Origin: Bacteroides graminisolvens DSM 19988 = JCM 15093
GTDB lineage: Bacteria; Bacteroidota; Bacteroidia; Bacteroidales; Bacteroidaceae
NCBI RefSeq assembly: GCF_000428125.1
Contig: NZ_KE386628.1
Coordinates: forward strand, 36,194-100,193
Reading direction: 5' to 3'
Length of the DNA stretch: 64,000 nt
Shown piece by piece: positions 35,548-43,892 of the stretch (positions are counted from its first letter, which is position 1; each line of letters starts with the position of its first letter). The translations under genes and the position numbers were made by a program. The notes under the pieces are model-generated. The model worked only from the letters and a program-made list of their open reading frames with translations, was not told the DNA's origin and searched no databases.

Positions 35548-35991
35548 ATGGTAAAAAAGTTTTTTATTACTATCATGGTTCTTGCTATGTTTGTTTTCGT
35601 ATGGAGCCAGTTTCGCCATTTCTATATAGTGAATAACATATCTTTTACTGTATGGAAAAGAGTGGGAGGATATTGTTATGTAATACCAGGCAGATATTAC
35701 TCTTTAAAAAAACCTAAAAAGGATTATATACGCGTATCCAATGTCGGAAGTTTATTAATCTGCTTAAAAAATGATTCTAGTCTGGTTCTTTTTAACAATA
35801 GATATATAGATAATGACTCAGTTTATATTAACTTTAAGAATTATAAGTTTGAATATTATAGCCCTAACTCTAGATCTATAGATGAAATAAAAAAATGGGA
35901 TGAAATGAGGAGCGTTAATAGGCGTAATTTACCTTTTTTAGAAGTTGATATTCGGGAAATGTCTGCTGTTATAGATGATAAAGAACAATAG
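35548..35991 (+). CDS. Membrane-anchored hypothetical protein, candidate immunity protein
   Basis: 147 aa. A single N-terminal helix (KFFITIMVLAMFVFVWSQF) precedes a soluble beta-rich domain (RVGGYCYVIPGRYYSL; VSNVGSLLICLKNDSSLVLF). No family recognised. It follows the lipoprotein remnant and an RHS fragment. The gap to the next feature (35,992-36,120) has no gene. Confidence 0.7.
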   Translation: MVKKFFITIMVLAMFVFVWSQFRHFYIVNNISFTVWKRVGGYCYVIPGRYYSLKKPKKDYIRVSNVGSLLICLKNDSSLVLFNNRYIDNDSVYINFKNYKFEYYSPNSRSIDEIKKWDEMRSVNRRNLPFLEVDIREMSAVIDDKEQ

Positions 35992-36120
35992 TTTTATAGT
36001 TTCTGATAGTTAGGTTTATATACTCAGAAGACTGCTGTTCCGTTAAAGATAGGCTAATATATCTACATTCCTTTATTAATAATTCCTACAGAAGTTTTAG
36101 ACAATCCTAAATACTAAGGT

Positions 36121-36344
36121 TGCCTTTTATTCTCAGGAGTTATTCTTGCTTCTGCACTTAAAAACAAATACTACAATATTATTTTGAAAAAAAGAGGAAC
36201 TTGTATAAAGGCAAAGGTTTCTAATGTATATAGAATAGGAAGAAAAGGAACTATGAATGTCGAGTATGAATTTAAAGTTAACAATATAACTTATATGAAC
36301 TTTGATATGGGTTTTGAAGAAGTTAGCGATACTATGCCTGTGGT
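36121..36344 (+). pseudogene. Small gene interrupted by the IS3-family element
   Basis: An open stretch GCLLFSGVILASALKNKYYN then CIKAKVSNVYRIGRKGTMNVEYEFKVNN (ATG-less at its 5' end) runs up to the IS left end. Removing the IS and one TGGT copy joins it to 37,556, giving only MPVVIAYQ before a stop. The order of helix then beta domain resembles the 132-aa protein at 41809 (VVAAKIIDINQV; MKYTFYLND). It was probably a small membrane-anchored immunity-type gene. Confidence 0.6.
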
Positions 36345-36417
36345 TGTGTGCTTCCCTTTAAGTCGGACTGTTTGTAATTAGACAAATCTTATTAAATTTG
36401 TCAAGGAGGAATAAAAG

Positions 36418-36795
36418 ATGAAAAAGTCAAGACTCAGTGAGCATGAAATCGTAAAAGCAGTCAATCAACTTGATAGTGGTTTATCTGCAGATGTTATCTG
36501 TCGTGAATATGGTATATCTCGTGCTACTCTTTATAATTGGAGATCGAAGTACAGCGGTATGGATTCAAGCCATATTAAGTGCTTGAAAGAGCTTGAAGAA
36601 GAGAATCGTCGCCTAAAGCAGATGTATGCTGATATAGCTTTAGATAATAAGATCCTAAAGGATGTCATCGAAAAAAGCTATAGAGCCCGAGGTAAAGAAA
36701 GACGTTGTAGCAGAAATAGTAACGGATTACAAAATCAGCATCACTCGGGCATGCAGGTTAATATCGATTCATCGTTCGTATTTCTATTATGCTGA
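36418..36795 (+). CDS. IS3-family transposase OrfA (helix-turn-helix subunit)
   Basis: 125 aa. The N-terminus is the helix-turn-helix DNA-binding domain (SEHEIVKAVNQLDSGLSADVI, EYGISRATLYNWRSKYSG) and is followed by a leucine-rich coiled coil (LKELEEENRRLKQMYAD). The slippery AAAAAAG at 36,671-36,677 allows a -1 shift into orfB, making the OrfAB transposase. The tail after that point is the unshifted product. Confidence 0.9.
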   Translation: MKKSRLSEHEIVKAVNQLDSGLSADVICREYGISRATLYNWRSKYSGMDSSHIKCLKELEEENRRLKQMYADIALDNKILKDVIEKSYRARGKERRCSRNSNGLQNQHHSGMQVNIDSSFVFLLC

Positions 36796-37519
36796 AAAGA
36801 AGGATGATAATGAGGTAATTGATTCCATTCGAGAAGCCTCAGAGTTTGGCGATGGATTCTGGAAAATCTATTCAAGATTACGTCGGGAAGGTAAAAAATG
36901 GAATCATAAACGAGTGTATAGGGTTTATAAACTGATGAGGTTTAATAAGCGCTCAAAGCTAAAGAAACGATTGCCAGCAAGAGTTAAGCAATCTCTTATT
37001 ACTCCAGGTCTTCCCAATCAAACTTGGTCTATGGACTTTGTAAGTGACAGCTTGGAGTGTGGTCGTAAGTTTCGTGTATTGAATATATTGGATGATTTTG
37101 ACCGTTCCGCCATAGCTCAAGAGATATCAATCTCAATGCCGGCGGAACGTGTTATAAGAATATTGGAGAAAGTAATATGGCTTAAGGGAAAGCCTGAAGC
37201 TATAAGATGTGATAATGGACCTGAATTTATTTCAAATAAATTCCAGGATTGGTGCAAAGCTAATGGTATAACGATCAAATATACCCAACCGGGATGTCCT
37301 ACACAAAACAGTTATGTAGAGCGTTTCAACGGTAGTTACCGAAGAGGGGTGTTAGATGCATATATCTTTAGAACACTAACTGATGTTAGGGAAATAACCG
37401 AAAAGTGGATGGAGGACTATAATGAGTGTCGCCCGCACCATTCATTGGGTGACATGTCACCCAATGAATACAGAAGGAAGTATGAAACTGATAATAATAT
37501 TATTAATTTAGCAGTCTAA
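36662..37519 (+). CDS. IS3-family transposase OrfB (DDE integrase)
   Basis: 285 aa rve-type integrase core. Catalytic residues are visible: D in WSMDFVSD, D in RCDNGPEF and E in NSYVERFNGSYRR, with the conserved HHSLGDMSPNEYR at the end. It overlaps orfA by 134 bases and is read as the second half of OrfAB by -1 frameshifting. No damage seen. Confidence 0.93.
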   Translation: MSSKKAIEPEVKKDVVAEIVTDYKISITRACRLISIHRSYFYYAEKKDDNEVIDSIREASEFGDGFWKIYSRLRREGKKWNHKRVYRVYKLMRFNKRSKLKKRLPARVKQSLITPGLPNQTWSMDFVSDSLECGRKFRVLNILDDFDRSAIAQEISISMPAERVIRILEKVIWLKGKPEAIRCDNGPEFISNKFQDWCKANGITIKYTQPGCPTQNSYVERFNGSYRRGVLDAYIFRTLTDVREITEKWMEDYNECRPHHSLGDMSPNEYRRKYETDNNIINLAV

Positions 37520-37638
37520 TTAAATACCGTCCTAAAAAAGGGAAGCTGACATGGTATAGCTTACCAATGATCCGATAATTAATAGACCTAGTAATATTCT
37601 ACATTATTAAAATACGATATTTCGTTAAATTGCAAAAA

Positions 37639-38215
37639 AGGCAACCTGACAAAATATTATAATAAAAGTATAACCGAAATATAATATAATGTATTATATT
37701 TGCCGCAGACGCTTAAGATCTCTTCTGCCAAGAATACATACACGTATGCAGTCGACGGGCGGAAATTGAAAGCTATAAAAATGTGGGCTCTTCCATGTCA
37801 ATTCAAACAAGTGAAAATTCTTGTTTGAATTATTGATCGTCAGATAAGAAGTACTCTCGTGGGCATTGCAGCTGTAGAACTCGCAGGGTCGTTAGCAGGA
37901 AGAACATTGACCTTTTCAGGGTCATGGTTGAAAGCTCTTTTGAAAGGGGCTGTTAAGGAAGCCAACATTTAAAAACCTTTAGGATTAGGTTCTACGGGCA
38001 GAATCACAGCTGAAAATCTTACAGAATAATTAGCTATGGAAGAAACTATGTTCAATTCTACACTTGGCAAAACGATGATGACAGGTATGAAAGATAGTTG
38101 TTGGTTGGGTTGGAATAAGATGCAATGCACGCATACTGCATTGGATGGAACTAAAACTACCATACATTACGTGGGGAAGATTAAATGGTATTTGAAAAGC
38201 TGTTGATGATTTTGA
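37639..38215 (+). pseudogene. RHS core fragment plus broken toxin tail
   Basis: RHS sequence (YNKSITEI to TYTYAVDGRKLKA) runs to about 37,780. A non-RHS tail follows in several frames: VGIAAVELAGSLAGRTLTF, then SGSWLKALLKGAVKEANI and a stop, then TGMKDSCWLGWNKMQCTH with TIHYVGKIKWYLK. The WNKMQ..IHYVGK pattern and acidic-hydrophobic end (VDDFEF) resemble tails of Bacteroides RHS proteins. At least three breaks make it inactive. The next gene is an intact candidate immunity gene. Confidence 0.7.
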
Positions 38216-38228
38216 ATTCAAATAACTT

Positions 38229-38669
38229 ATGAAAGTACGTTGCGTATACAATACAGGGGAAGCTTTAAGGGTGTATGAAAACAGCCCACAAAAAAAGAAT
38301 GAATTTCGGCGATTTGGTAGTTCTGAGAATAGTCAGTTTAATGAAATAACAATTGGGAAAGAATACTTGGTAATGGGGATAATAGTTTTTGAAACTTACC
38401 AAGCCTATCTTATAGATGACCAAGGCTTTATTTCTGCCTGCCCTTGTCAATTATTTGAAGTGGTTAATGGTGAAATAAACACTAATTGGTTTTTTAGAAT
38501 CATAGATAAAGATGAAGATATTTACCCTTTTGTACAAGCTATTTTTGGTTATCCTGAATTATGTTTTAATAAAAAATCTTATGTGAATCTTATTGTGGAA
38601 AAAGATGAAGAATCTCAAAGGATTTATTTTAGGTGCAAGATAGAGCAGGAAAAAGAATTAGCAAAATAA
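38229..38669 (+). CDS. Cytoplasmic candidate immunity protein
   Basis: 146 aa without signal peptide or membrane helix. It reads as a beta-rich soluble protein (RCVYNTGEALRVYENSPQ; ITIGKEYLVMGIIVF; YLIDDQGFISACP). It begins about 13 bases after the decayed toxin tail, as expected of a cognate immunity gene. No family recognised. Kept intact while its toxin is broken. Confidence 0.78.
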   Translation: MKVRCVYNTGEALRVYENSPQKKNEFRRFGSSENSQFNEITIGKEYLVMGIIVFETYQAYLIDDQGFISACPCQLFEVVNGEINTNWFFRIIDKDEDIYPFVQAIFGYPELCFNKKSYVNLIVEKDEESQRIYFRCKIEQEKELAK

Positions 38670-38754
38670 AGCAGAAGCCTTTCAGAGTTGGTACTTTTGT
38701 CTCTAATTTTAATGTTTATACTAAATGTATCAAGGATAGCAAAACGAGAAATTC

Positions 38755-39407
38755 TGATTTTACGTATGACGGCCTGAACATGACTTGTGCCGGCAATAAA
38801 CTGGTGAAAACAGAAGACACAGGTTTCTCTGTGACTCTCTCTCTCAATCAATGGATTTTAAGAACAATGCCAACCTTGCAACAGAATACCTTTACGATAA
38901 AAATGGCGACCTGATAAAAGATTATAATAAAAGTATAACCGAAATCTCATATAATGCATTAAATTTGCCGCAGGCGCTTAAGAATTCTTCTGTTACGAAT
39001 ACATACACGTATGCAGCTGACAGGCGGAAATTGAAAACGACATATATTATTTTTACCTGACGGGTTATTTGGGTCTTAATCGTGTGATTGCCAGTGCTAG
39101 TATTGTTCTGAGTAGTCACTATTATCCGTTCGAATGCTGACTATATTGATATATCTCATGGCGGAATTAAGAGTCTGTCTTGGAATTTATCTGCAAATGA
39201 GAGGAGAGGTGTTGGTTATGAGATGGACTCAAAATATGCAAGTTACTTTTTGTTAGCATACAGAGATGATATTGGTATGGGTGCTGGTGTTGCTACTGAT
39301 AATGACAAAAATAAAGGGTGTTCAATTCAATACCTTACCGACAAAATTTAAAAATTACCAGCAGGAGCATGTCAAGTGGTTAATGGTGAAATTATTCCTC
39401 GATAAAG
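38755..39407 (+). pseudogene. RHS core fragment plus toxin-tail remnant
   Basis: RHS sequence runs from LNMTCAGNKLVKTEDTG through KNNANLATEYLYDKNG to AADRRKLKTTYIIFT and a stop, then in another frame to NRVIASA..HYYPFE near 39,137. The tail NADYIDISHGGIKSLSWNLS continues to SIQYLTDKI and a stop, then LPAGACQVVNGEIIPR. The shared frameshifting deletion after KLKT is present. A membrane immunity-type gene follows 18 bases later. Confidence 0.75.
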
Positions 39408-39424
39408 AACATAAAAAATAAGAT

Positions 39425-39715
39425 ATGAAAAAGTGGAATCCTTTGTTAATATTGTTTTTATTATTTATTTTTTATTGGATCATTTTGTTTATTGTAGCAA
39501 TTACAGTTGATTCTCAACATGCAGGTGGAGAACAATACTTCCTGACTATTTTTGCAAAGGGAATTGATTTGTCTCCAATAATTGGAACGATTTTGTTGGG
39601 AGTTATATGTTTAATATATAAAAAATGGACTATTAGACATAAACTATTGTCGACAATTCTGTTGATATTCCTATTGGTAGCATCTACGTTCTTATTGTTC
39701 TTTGATCATTCGTAA
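39425..39715 (+). CDS. Small membrane protein, candidate immunity protein (paralogue of 33923)
   Basis: 97 aa, three hydrophobic helices. Conserved with the frame-shifted copy at 33,923: AxTVDSQHAGGEQYFL, AKGIDLSP, YKKWTIRHKLL. The short polar loop SQHAGGEQY between helices 1 and 2 is the most conserved part and may be the toxin-contact region (speculative). A decayed copy of the array hairpin follows. Confidence 0.78.
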   Translation: MKKWNPLLILFLLFIFYWIILFIVAITVDSQHAGGEQYFLTIFAKGIDLSPIIGTILLGVICLIYKKWTIRHKLLSTILLIFLLVASTFLLFFDHS

Positions 39716-39733
39716 AACAAATAGTTCTATAAA

Positions 39734-39761
39734 ATAAACGTCCTGTATTTCGGGTGTTTAT
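39734..39761 (+). terminator. Array hairpin, decayed copy
   Basis: ATAAACGTCC (39,734-39,743) and GGGTGTTTAT (39,752-39,761) are arms of the hairpin seen better at 59,837-59,875. It follows the membrane-protein gene by 18 bases. Confidence 0.55.
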
Positions 39762-39769
39762 GTGTATAT

Positions 39770-39935
39770 GCATTTTTATTAAATAAGTCTTTAAACTTCT
39801 TGGCGATATGCATTCCGAAGGTTATGGCTATCAGCTTGGCAATGTCTTGTTTTGCTTGGCTAGTCCATTCTTCCAACATTTCCGTATGAATTGGTATCTG
39901 AAACTAGCTATTTCAATCCGGGAATAATGGTTCTT
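39770..39935 (+). repeat. Conserved non-RHS block between hairpin and next RHS copy (short form)
   Basis: Shares GGCAATGTCTTGTTTTGCTT and CTAGCTATTTCAATCCGG plus neighbouring bases with 59,890-60,215. About 190 bases of the longer copy are missing. No gene is supported in it, although the reverse strand has a short open piece (DIAKLIAITFGMHIAKKFKD). Confidence 0.7.
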
Positions 39936-40471
39936 ACTATAATGATACTTATGCCGGCAATCAGTTGGTGGAAACTAAAGACACAGGTTCGGTTGTGACT
40001 CTCTCAATCGATGGATTTTAAGCATAATGCCAACCTTGCAACAGAATACCTTTGCGATAAAAATGACAACCTGATAAAAGATTATAATAAAAGTATAAGC
40101 GAAATCTTATATAATGTATTAAATTTGCTACGGACGTTTAAGATTTCTTCTATCGCGAATACACACACGTATGCAGTCGACGGACGGGAATTGAAAACGG
40201 CACATGCTATTTTTACTTGACGGATTATTGGGGTAATAATCGTGTGACTGATAGTGACAGTATTGTTCAGAGTAATCATCATTATCCGTTCGGGATGTCT
40301 TTTGTTGAGGGTTTCGCTACAAGCCAGCAACTTTACAAGTACAACGCTAAGGGACTGGATACGGAAGACTCAATCTTTATGATTATTCGGTAACTTTCTT
40401 GATGGCTCAGGCACACGGATGCAACTCCTGCAAATTAACCTATATAGCCAAATTGGTACACACCCTAAATA
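39936..40471 (+). pseudogene. RHS core fragment plus tail remnant
   Basis: RHS sequence from YYNDTYAGNQLVETKDTGS to HAIFT and a stop (derived deletion present), then in another frame NRVTDSDSIVQSNHHYPFGMSF to QQLYKYNAKGLDTE. After 40,391 a short unrelated tail reads DGSGTRMQLLQINLYSQIGTHPK to a stop near 40,470. The lipoprotein gene begins 12 bases later. Confidence 0.72.
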
Positions 40472-40482
40472 ATATAAGGCTT

Positions 40483-40965
40483 ATGAAATATTTAATAGGA
40501 ATGTTTTTAATACTAAGTTCATGTACAATGAGCAAAGAACTAAATACCGTAAAATACAGTCCTAAGGCTCATTTAAAATATTTATTAGATGTGCCAAAAG
40601 GTTATGAAATTAAAGGATACGAAGTTACCGTAGAAAAAGAAAGGCGCTATGTTTATAAAGACTCATCTTTTGTCTATATCACAAATTTTAGGAAAACGCA
40701 TAATTATGAAAACATAAAGAGTTTGGGGGATAGCGTTCTACAACTTAGATTTCAAAATGAAGAATTGACAAAACAAGTTAATGAGCTTTTAGAAAAAAAA
40801 CAGGTTGCAGTTTTGCCAGACACTTTTGAATTATCCGGGGTGAATAGTAAATTACTGTTTTGGAAGGATGTTAAAATTGGAAGGGTAAGTATCGGATATG
40901 ATAATGTTCCAAAGGAAAAGAAAGAACTCTTTGATAAATCTTTGAAAACTCTTAAAATGAAATAG
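40483..40965 (+). CDS. Lipoprotein, candidate immunity protein
   Basis: 160 aa from the ATG at 40,483, chosen because it gives a proper lipoprotein signal (KYLIGMFLILSSC); the frame stays open 84 bases further upstream, but that part is RHS-tail sequence. The mature domain is Lys/Glu-rich with YEIKGYEVTVEKERRYVYKD. No family recognised. A strong terminator follows the stop. Confidence 0.78.
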   Translation: MKYLIGMFLILSSCTMSKELNTVKYSPKAHLKYLLDVPKGYEIKGYEVTVEKERRYVYKDSSFVYITNFRKTHNYENIKSLGDSVLQLRFQNEELTKQVNELLEKKQVAVLPDTFELSGVNSKLLFWKDVKIGRVSIGYDNVPKEKKELFDKSLKTLKMK

Positions 40966-40968
40966 CAT

Positions 40969-40993
40969 AAAAGCCCCAGCAATCAGGCTTTTT
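40969..40993 (+). terminator. Terminator after the 40483 lipoprotein
   Basis: AAAAGCC (40,969-40,975) pairs with GGCTTTT (40,986-40,992), loop 10 bases, running into T residues. It also faces the reverse XRE remnant. Confidence 0.75.
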
Positions 40994-40995
40994 GC

Positions 40996-41351
40996 TTATA
41001 CTGCAGCGATATTTTTCTGAAAGGAATATTTTATAAGCGTTATGTTAATCATTGAAAATATAATGCCTTTATGCTTTTTGTCGAGTTCCTGGATAAGCCT
41101 CATTTGCTCACTGGTGGTCTTATCTTCAATCATAATCTCTTTAGGCACTTCGCCTTCCATGTATATAATGGCGTCAATAGAAACACCGTAAATCTTGGCC
41201 GGTTTGTCTAACAGTTTTGCAGAAACTTCACGCTACCTGTTCTCAATTTTGTTGTAATGGGAAATCCCCCAATCCAATCTCAATGACTACCTGTTTTTGC
41301 TGTAACCCTTTGTTTTTCCCTGAAGCGCTTTATATTATCGGCTAAACTCAT
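40996..41351 (-). pseudogene. XRE-family transcriptional regulator remnant
   Basis: On the minus strand the start reads MSLADNIKRFREKQ, the usual opening of an XRE helix-turn-helix protein. Later pieces in other frames read AKIYGVSIDAIIYMEGEVPKE, SEQMRLIQELDEKDK and FQKNIAAV to the stop at 40,996. At least two frame changes, one around 41,230-41,290, kill it. Such regulators commonly travel with conjugative elements, consistent with the primase fragment next to it. Confidence 0.7.
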
Positions 41352-41422
41352 ATAGTCAATGTTTTTATAACGTTTCAAAGATAGCCATTAAGTCAATAAA
41401 CATCCAAATAGTCATAAATATA

Positions 41423-41454
41423 TTTGCAGAATAGTCAATTTGTATTTAATTTTG
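41423..41454 (+). promoter_or_regulatory. Bacteroides-type promoter before the CHC2 primase remnant
   Basis: TTTG (41,423-41,426), 20 bases, then TAATTTTG (41,447-41,454) is an exact fit to the consensus. It lies between the reverse XRE remnant and the primase remnant. Four AGTCA words (near 41,355, 41,392, 41,411, 41,434) lie in the same intergenic region and could be regulator half-sites. Confidence 0.6.
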
Positions 41455-41485
41455 CGATGTATACATTGGCAATGTTTTTTTGACT

Positions 41486-41761
41486 ATGGAAATAAGTGAG
41501 ATTAAACAACGGCTATCAATGGCAACCGTGTTGCAGTGTTACGGCCTTAAACCCGACAAGCATAAACGTGTCTGTTGCTCGTTCCACGACGATAAGTCCC
41601 TGAACATGCCGGTTTATTACAAGACCTAAATGGCATACTGCTTTAACCCCAATTGCAAGACCCACGGCAAAAACTTTGATGTTATTGTTTTTATCATGCA
41701 CAAAGAGATCCAGCAGAATCACAACGCCATTTTAAAAGCAGACTGTTTGGCAATGGCCTAA
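41486..41761 (+). pseudogene. CHC2 zinc-finger DNA primase fragment with in-frame stop
   Basis: The frame MEISEIKQRLSMATVLQCYG, then CCSFHDDKSLNMPVYYKT, TAA at 41,627-41,629, then AYCFNPNCKTHGKNFDVIVFIM ends at 41,761. The H/C spacing matches the CHC2 zinc finger of DnaG-like primases carried by Bacteroides mobile elements; only about 90 residues remain. Loss of one expected cysteine context and the stop make it non-functional. Confidence 0.75.
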
Positions 41762-41808
41762 TGTTGCTCAATAGGATTCAAATGTAATAAAAGTTGTAAT
41801 TTTTATAG

Positions 41809-42207
41809 ATGATGAAAAACGATAATATGAATGATAACTGTAGTATCCGTATTTTTGGCAAGAAAATTTCTTCTCACAATTTTTTTGCACTAATATTATG
41901 TACTATAATTGGTGTTTTTATGATATGCACTACTCTATATAGAAATAAAAAACTTTCCACTAATACAGATGTTGTAGCTGCTAAAATAATTGATATTAAC
42001 CAAGTCCATAATGGGATAGGATTGTGGGGATATGAAATGAAATATACATTTTATCTTAATGATAAAATGTATACTGGGACACATTCTATTCAAAAAAAAG
42101 AACTAGACATAATCCATGTTGGAGATTGCATAGAAATAATAGTAAGTTTAGATAATAAGAAAGTCCAAAAATGGAACAAATCAAAAGGTCTTTTAAATTG
42201 TCAATAA
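41809..42207 (+). CDS. Membrane-anchored hypothetical protein, candidate immunity protein
   Basis: 132 aa; alternative start at MNDNCS (residue 7). One helix (NFFALILCTIIGVFMICTTL) precedes a small beta domain (VVAAKIIDINQV, MKYTFYLNDKMYTGTH, VGDCIEIIVSLDNKKVQKW). This layout is like DUF3592-type proteins and like the IS-interrupted gene at 36,121. It has no RHS fragment directly in front, only mobile-element remains. Confidence 0.72.
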   Translation: MMKNDNMNDNCSIRIFGKKISSHNFFALILCTIIGVFMICTTLYRNKKLSTNTDVVAAKIIDINQVHNGIGLWGYEMKYTFYLNDKMYTGTHSIQKKELDIIHVGDCIEIIVSLDNKKVQKWNKSKGLLNCQ

Positions 42208-42554
42208 ATTTACAGTCAGCTTTTACGAGACTTTCTTTAGGGATAACTTAATTAAGCTTTGTTGAATCTGCCGCTCTAATGCTTGAAGAAAATGTAAAAA
42301 AATAGATATAGATGGTAATTAAAATGTTTCTGTTCTTCTTGTAAAAGATCGTTCTCGAAATGGATATGGGATTGCGGTTGTAACTGATAGATATGGTAAT
42401 GAAGTTTATAGATTTAGTGTTAGAGCAGAAGGCTCAGGAGGAAGGAATCGGATGAGTAAAAATGCTGATACTTTTTTAGGGACTTACGATATACCCGATA
42501 AAAGTTCATGGTTGACAGAAGGTCGTCGACGATCTTATGGTCCTAATGCTTCAC
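42208..42554 (+). pseudogene. Toxin-domain fragment, L,D-transpeptidase-like pattern
   Basis: From about 42,325 one frame reads VLLVKDRSRNGYGIAVVTD, then RAEGSGGRNRMSKNADTFLG and TYDIPDKSSWLTEGRRRSYG to PNAS at about 42,550, where it is cut by other sequence. The run GGRxxM..ADTxLGxYDIP..W..G.R..YGPN resembles the first half of YkuD-like L,D-transpeptidase domains used as toxins. The part that would hold the catalytic His and Cys is absent. Family call is tentative. Confidence 0.45.
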
Positions 42555-42770
42555 CGTTGTCAGTCTTCCCGCATGGCTGGCTATCTTTTAGACGAAACCG
42601 ATCAGGAAAATATCTTAAGAGATCCCGAGATGCTTGAAAGGCTCAACGAAATTGATAAAATGGACAAGGAAGACAAAAGCAAAAGCCACATCCTTTATGC
42701 TATCGATGCCTTTATTAAAAGTACAAAACTCAAAAATATTGCTTTTTACCAAGTAGTCAAAACTTCTTGT
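42555..42770 (+). pseudogene. C-terminal fragment of an XRE-type regulator, preceded by a scrap of RHS
   Basis: Bases 42,555-42,577 are a reverse-orientation scrap of the RHS DHAGRLTTV region. The frame then reads GYLLDETDQENILRDPEML and ERLNEIDKMDKEDKSK to TKLKNIAF, matching the C-terminal helical part seen in XRE regulators of Bacteroides mobile elements. The DNA-binding N-terminus is missing. Confidence 0.6.
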
Positions 42771-42786
42771 TCTATTGGAATGAACT

Positions 42787-43206
42787 TCATATTGTTCGTA
42801 TCAACCTTATAGGACATAGGTAAATTAAACTCGCATGTTTTCCTGCCGTTACTGCTAACTTGCAAATAGATGAATTGAAGACACGATCAAGTATTTTATT
42901 CTTTTTTATCTTTTGCTTTTTTCTCTTTTGAAGCTCGTTTTCTTGAACATCATAATCAAACGTTTCAATGAAAGCATGAAATTTATATGCCTCAGATGTT
43001 TTGTGTATCAAAAGTACTTTTTTATCAATACTAAAAACAAGACAAGTTATATCTTCTGATTCAACACCAAGCACCTTTTCGATGGCATTATTAGCACGTG
43101 CAACACTAACAGAATCGACGGATGCTAGCTTTTGCGTTATCTCTGTTTGTGCATAAGCAACTGCAGAAAACAAAAAGCAACCTAAATATGTAAATACCTT
43201 TTTCAT
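42787..43206 (-). CDS. Secreted candidate immunity protein
   Basis: 139 aa with signal peptide (KKVFTYLGCFLFSAVAYAQ). The mature part is small and basic (KRKKQKIKKNKILDRVF). It follows the metallopeptidase-like toxin remnant on the same strand with a 10-base gap, so it is probably that toxin's immunity protein. The last 20 residues (LIYLCPIRLIRTI) are unlike the rest and may be read from fused sequence, so the C-terminus may be altered. Confidence 0.72.
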   Translation of the reverse strand: MKKVFTYLGCFLFSAVAYAQTEITQKLASVDSVSVARANNAIEKVLGVESEDITCLVFSIDKKVLLIHKTSEAYKFHAFIETFDYDVQENELQKRKKQKIKKNKILDRVFNSSICKLAVTAGKHASLIYLCPIRLIRTI

Positions 43207-43214
43207 TATCTATA

Positions 43215-43892
43215 GCTTGGTAATATACTTGGTCCAACTACTGGGGTCATTGGTCCATGATCTTTGCCTGTTCTTTGAATAAGACGACTTCACATTACTC
43301 TCAATGTCAAGTTCTATAACCTAATTGCATCGGGATGTTGATTAGCATCACCCCTACCTGTAGCTAACGAACGACCATGACCAAAATTTTCATGAAAACT
43401 AGTGCCTGCTCTGCCTCCAGGATTAGCAACAAGTATATTAGTGCTTGTATTTAAGTAATCATTAGCACTTTTCCCTCCTTTCACTATTAATGCGTATGAG
43501 CCATTTTCAGTCTTCTTTGTTTGAGACCCAATTAATCCGGCTGTTATCGTCCATCCGTTTTATCAAAAGCAGCTTTTAGTTCAGGTGATGCCATACTCAT
43601 ATCTGGCAGTACATCACTTGCCGCAGCATATTCAACTTCATGTACATCGTCTAAGTTAATTGTATTTGAAACGATTTCAATCAATGCCTTATCATTATCG
43701 GTTAAACCTTTGGCACCTTTCAAATAACTAGCTAAAGCCCTAGAGTCAATTTTGTTAAAAGTATTTCCGTTTCCTTTTTTGGGGTTTTTGTAATTAAACT
43801 TTTAAATCCAGAAAATTTATCATCGGCAAAAACGGTGTTAATATCTTCGTGCATTTTGTTTGCATCATCTTTACTAACTCCTTTCAGTTGCA
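43215..43892 (-). pseudogene. Zinc-metallopeptidase-like toxin domain, frameshifted
   Basis: Read across two breaks on the minus strand: MQLKGVSKDDANKMHEDINT, KIDSRALASYLKGAKGLTDN, VHEVEYAAASDVLPDMSMAS, then TAGLIGSQTKKTENGSYALI and NPGGRAGTSFHENFGHGRSL. FHENFGHGR has an HExxxH-like cluster similar to metal-dependent peptidase tips in Bacteroides RHS proteins. Breaks lie near 43,780 (run of G/T) and 43,560, and another near the end. The RHS core upstream (43,893-44,361) joins it in frame. Confidence 0.55.

Larger units (their letters stand above)
36345..37551 (+). mobile_element. Complete IS3-family insertion sequence
   Basis: 1207 bp. Imperfect inverted repeats of about 38 bases begin TGTGTGCTTCCCTTT (36,345-36,383) and end with the complement of TGTCAGCTTCCCTTT (37,514-37,551). 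The 4-base target duplication TGGT flanks it (36,341-36,344 and 37,552-37,555). It carries overlapping orfA and orfB with an A6G slippery run, as expected for IS3. Intact frames and matching target repeats suggest a recent insertion. Confidence 0.93.

Noticed and set aside
40399..40482. Start at 40,399 for the 160-aa lipoprotein
   Set aside because: The extra 28 codons are RHS-tail sequence; ATG at 40,483 gives a proper lipoprotein signal peptide.
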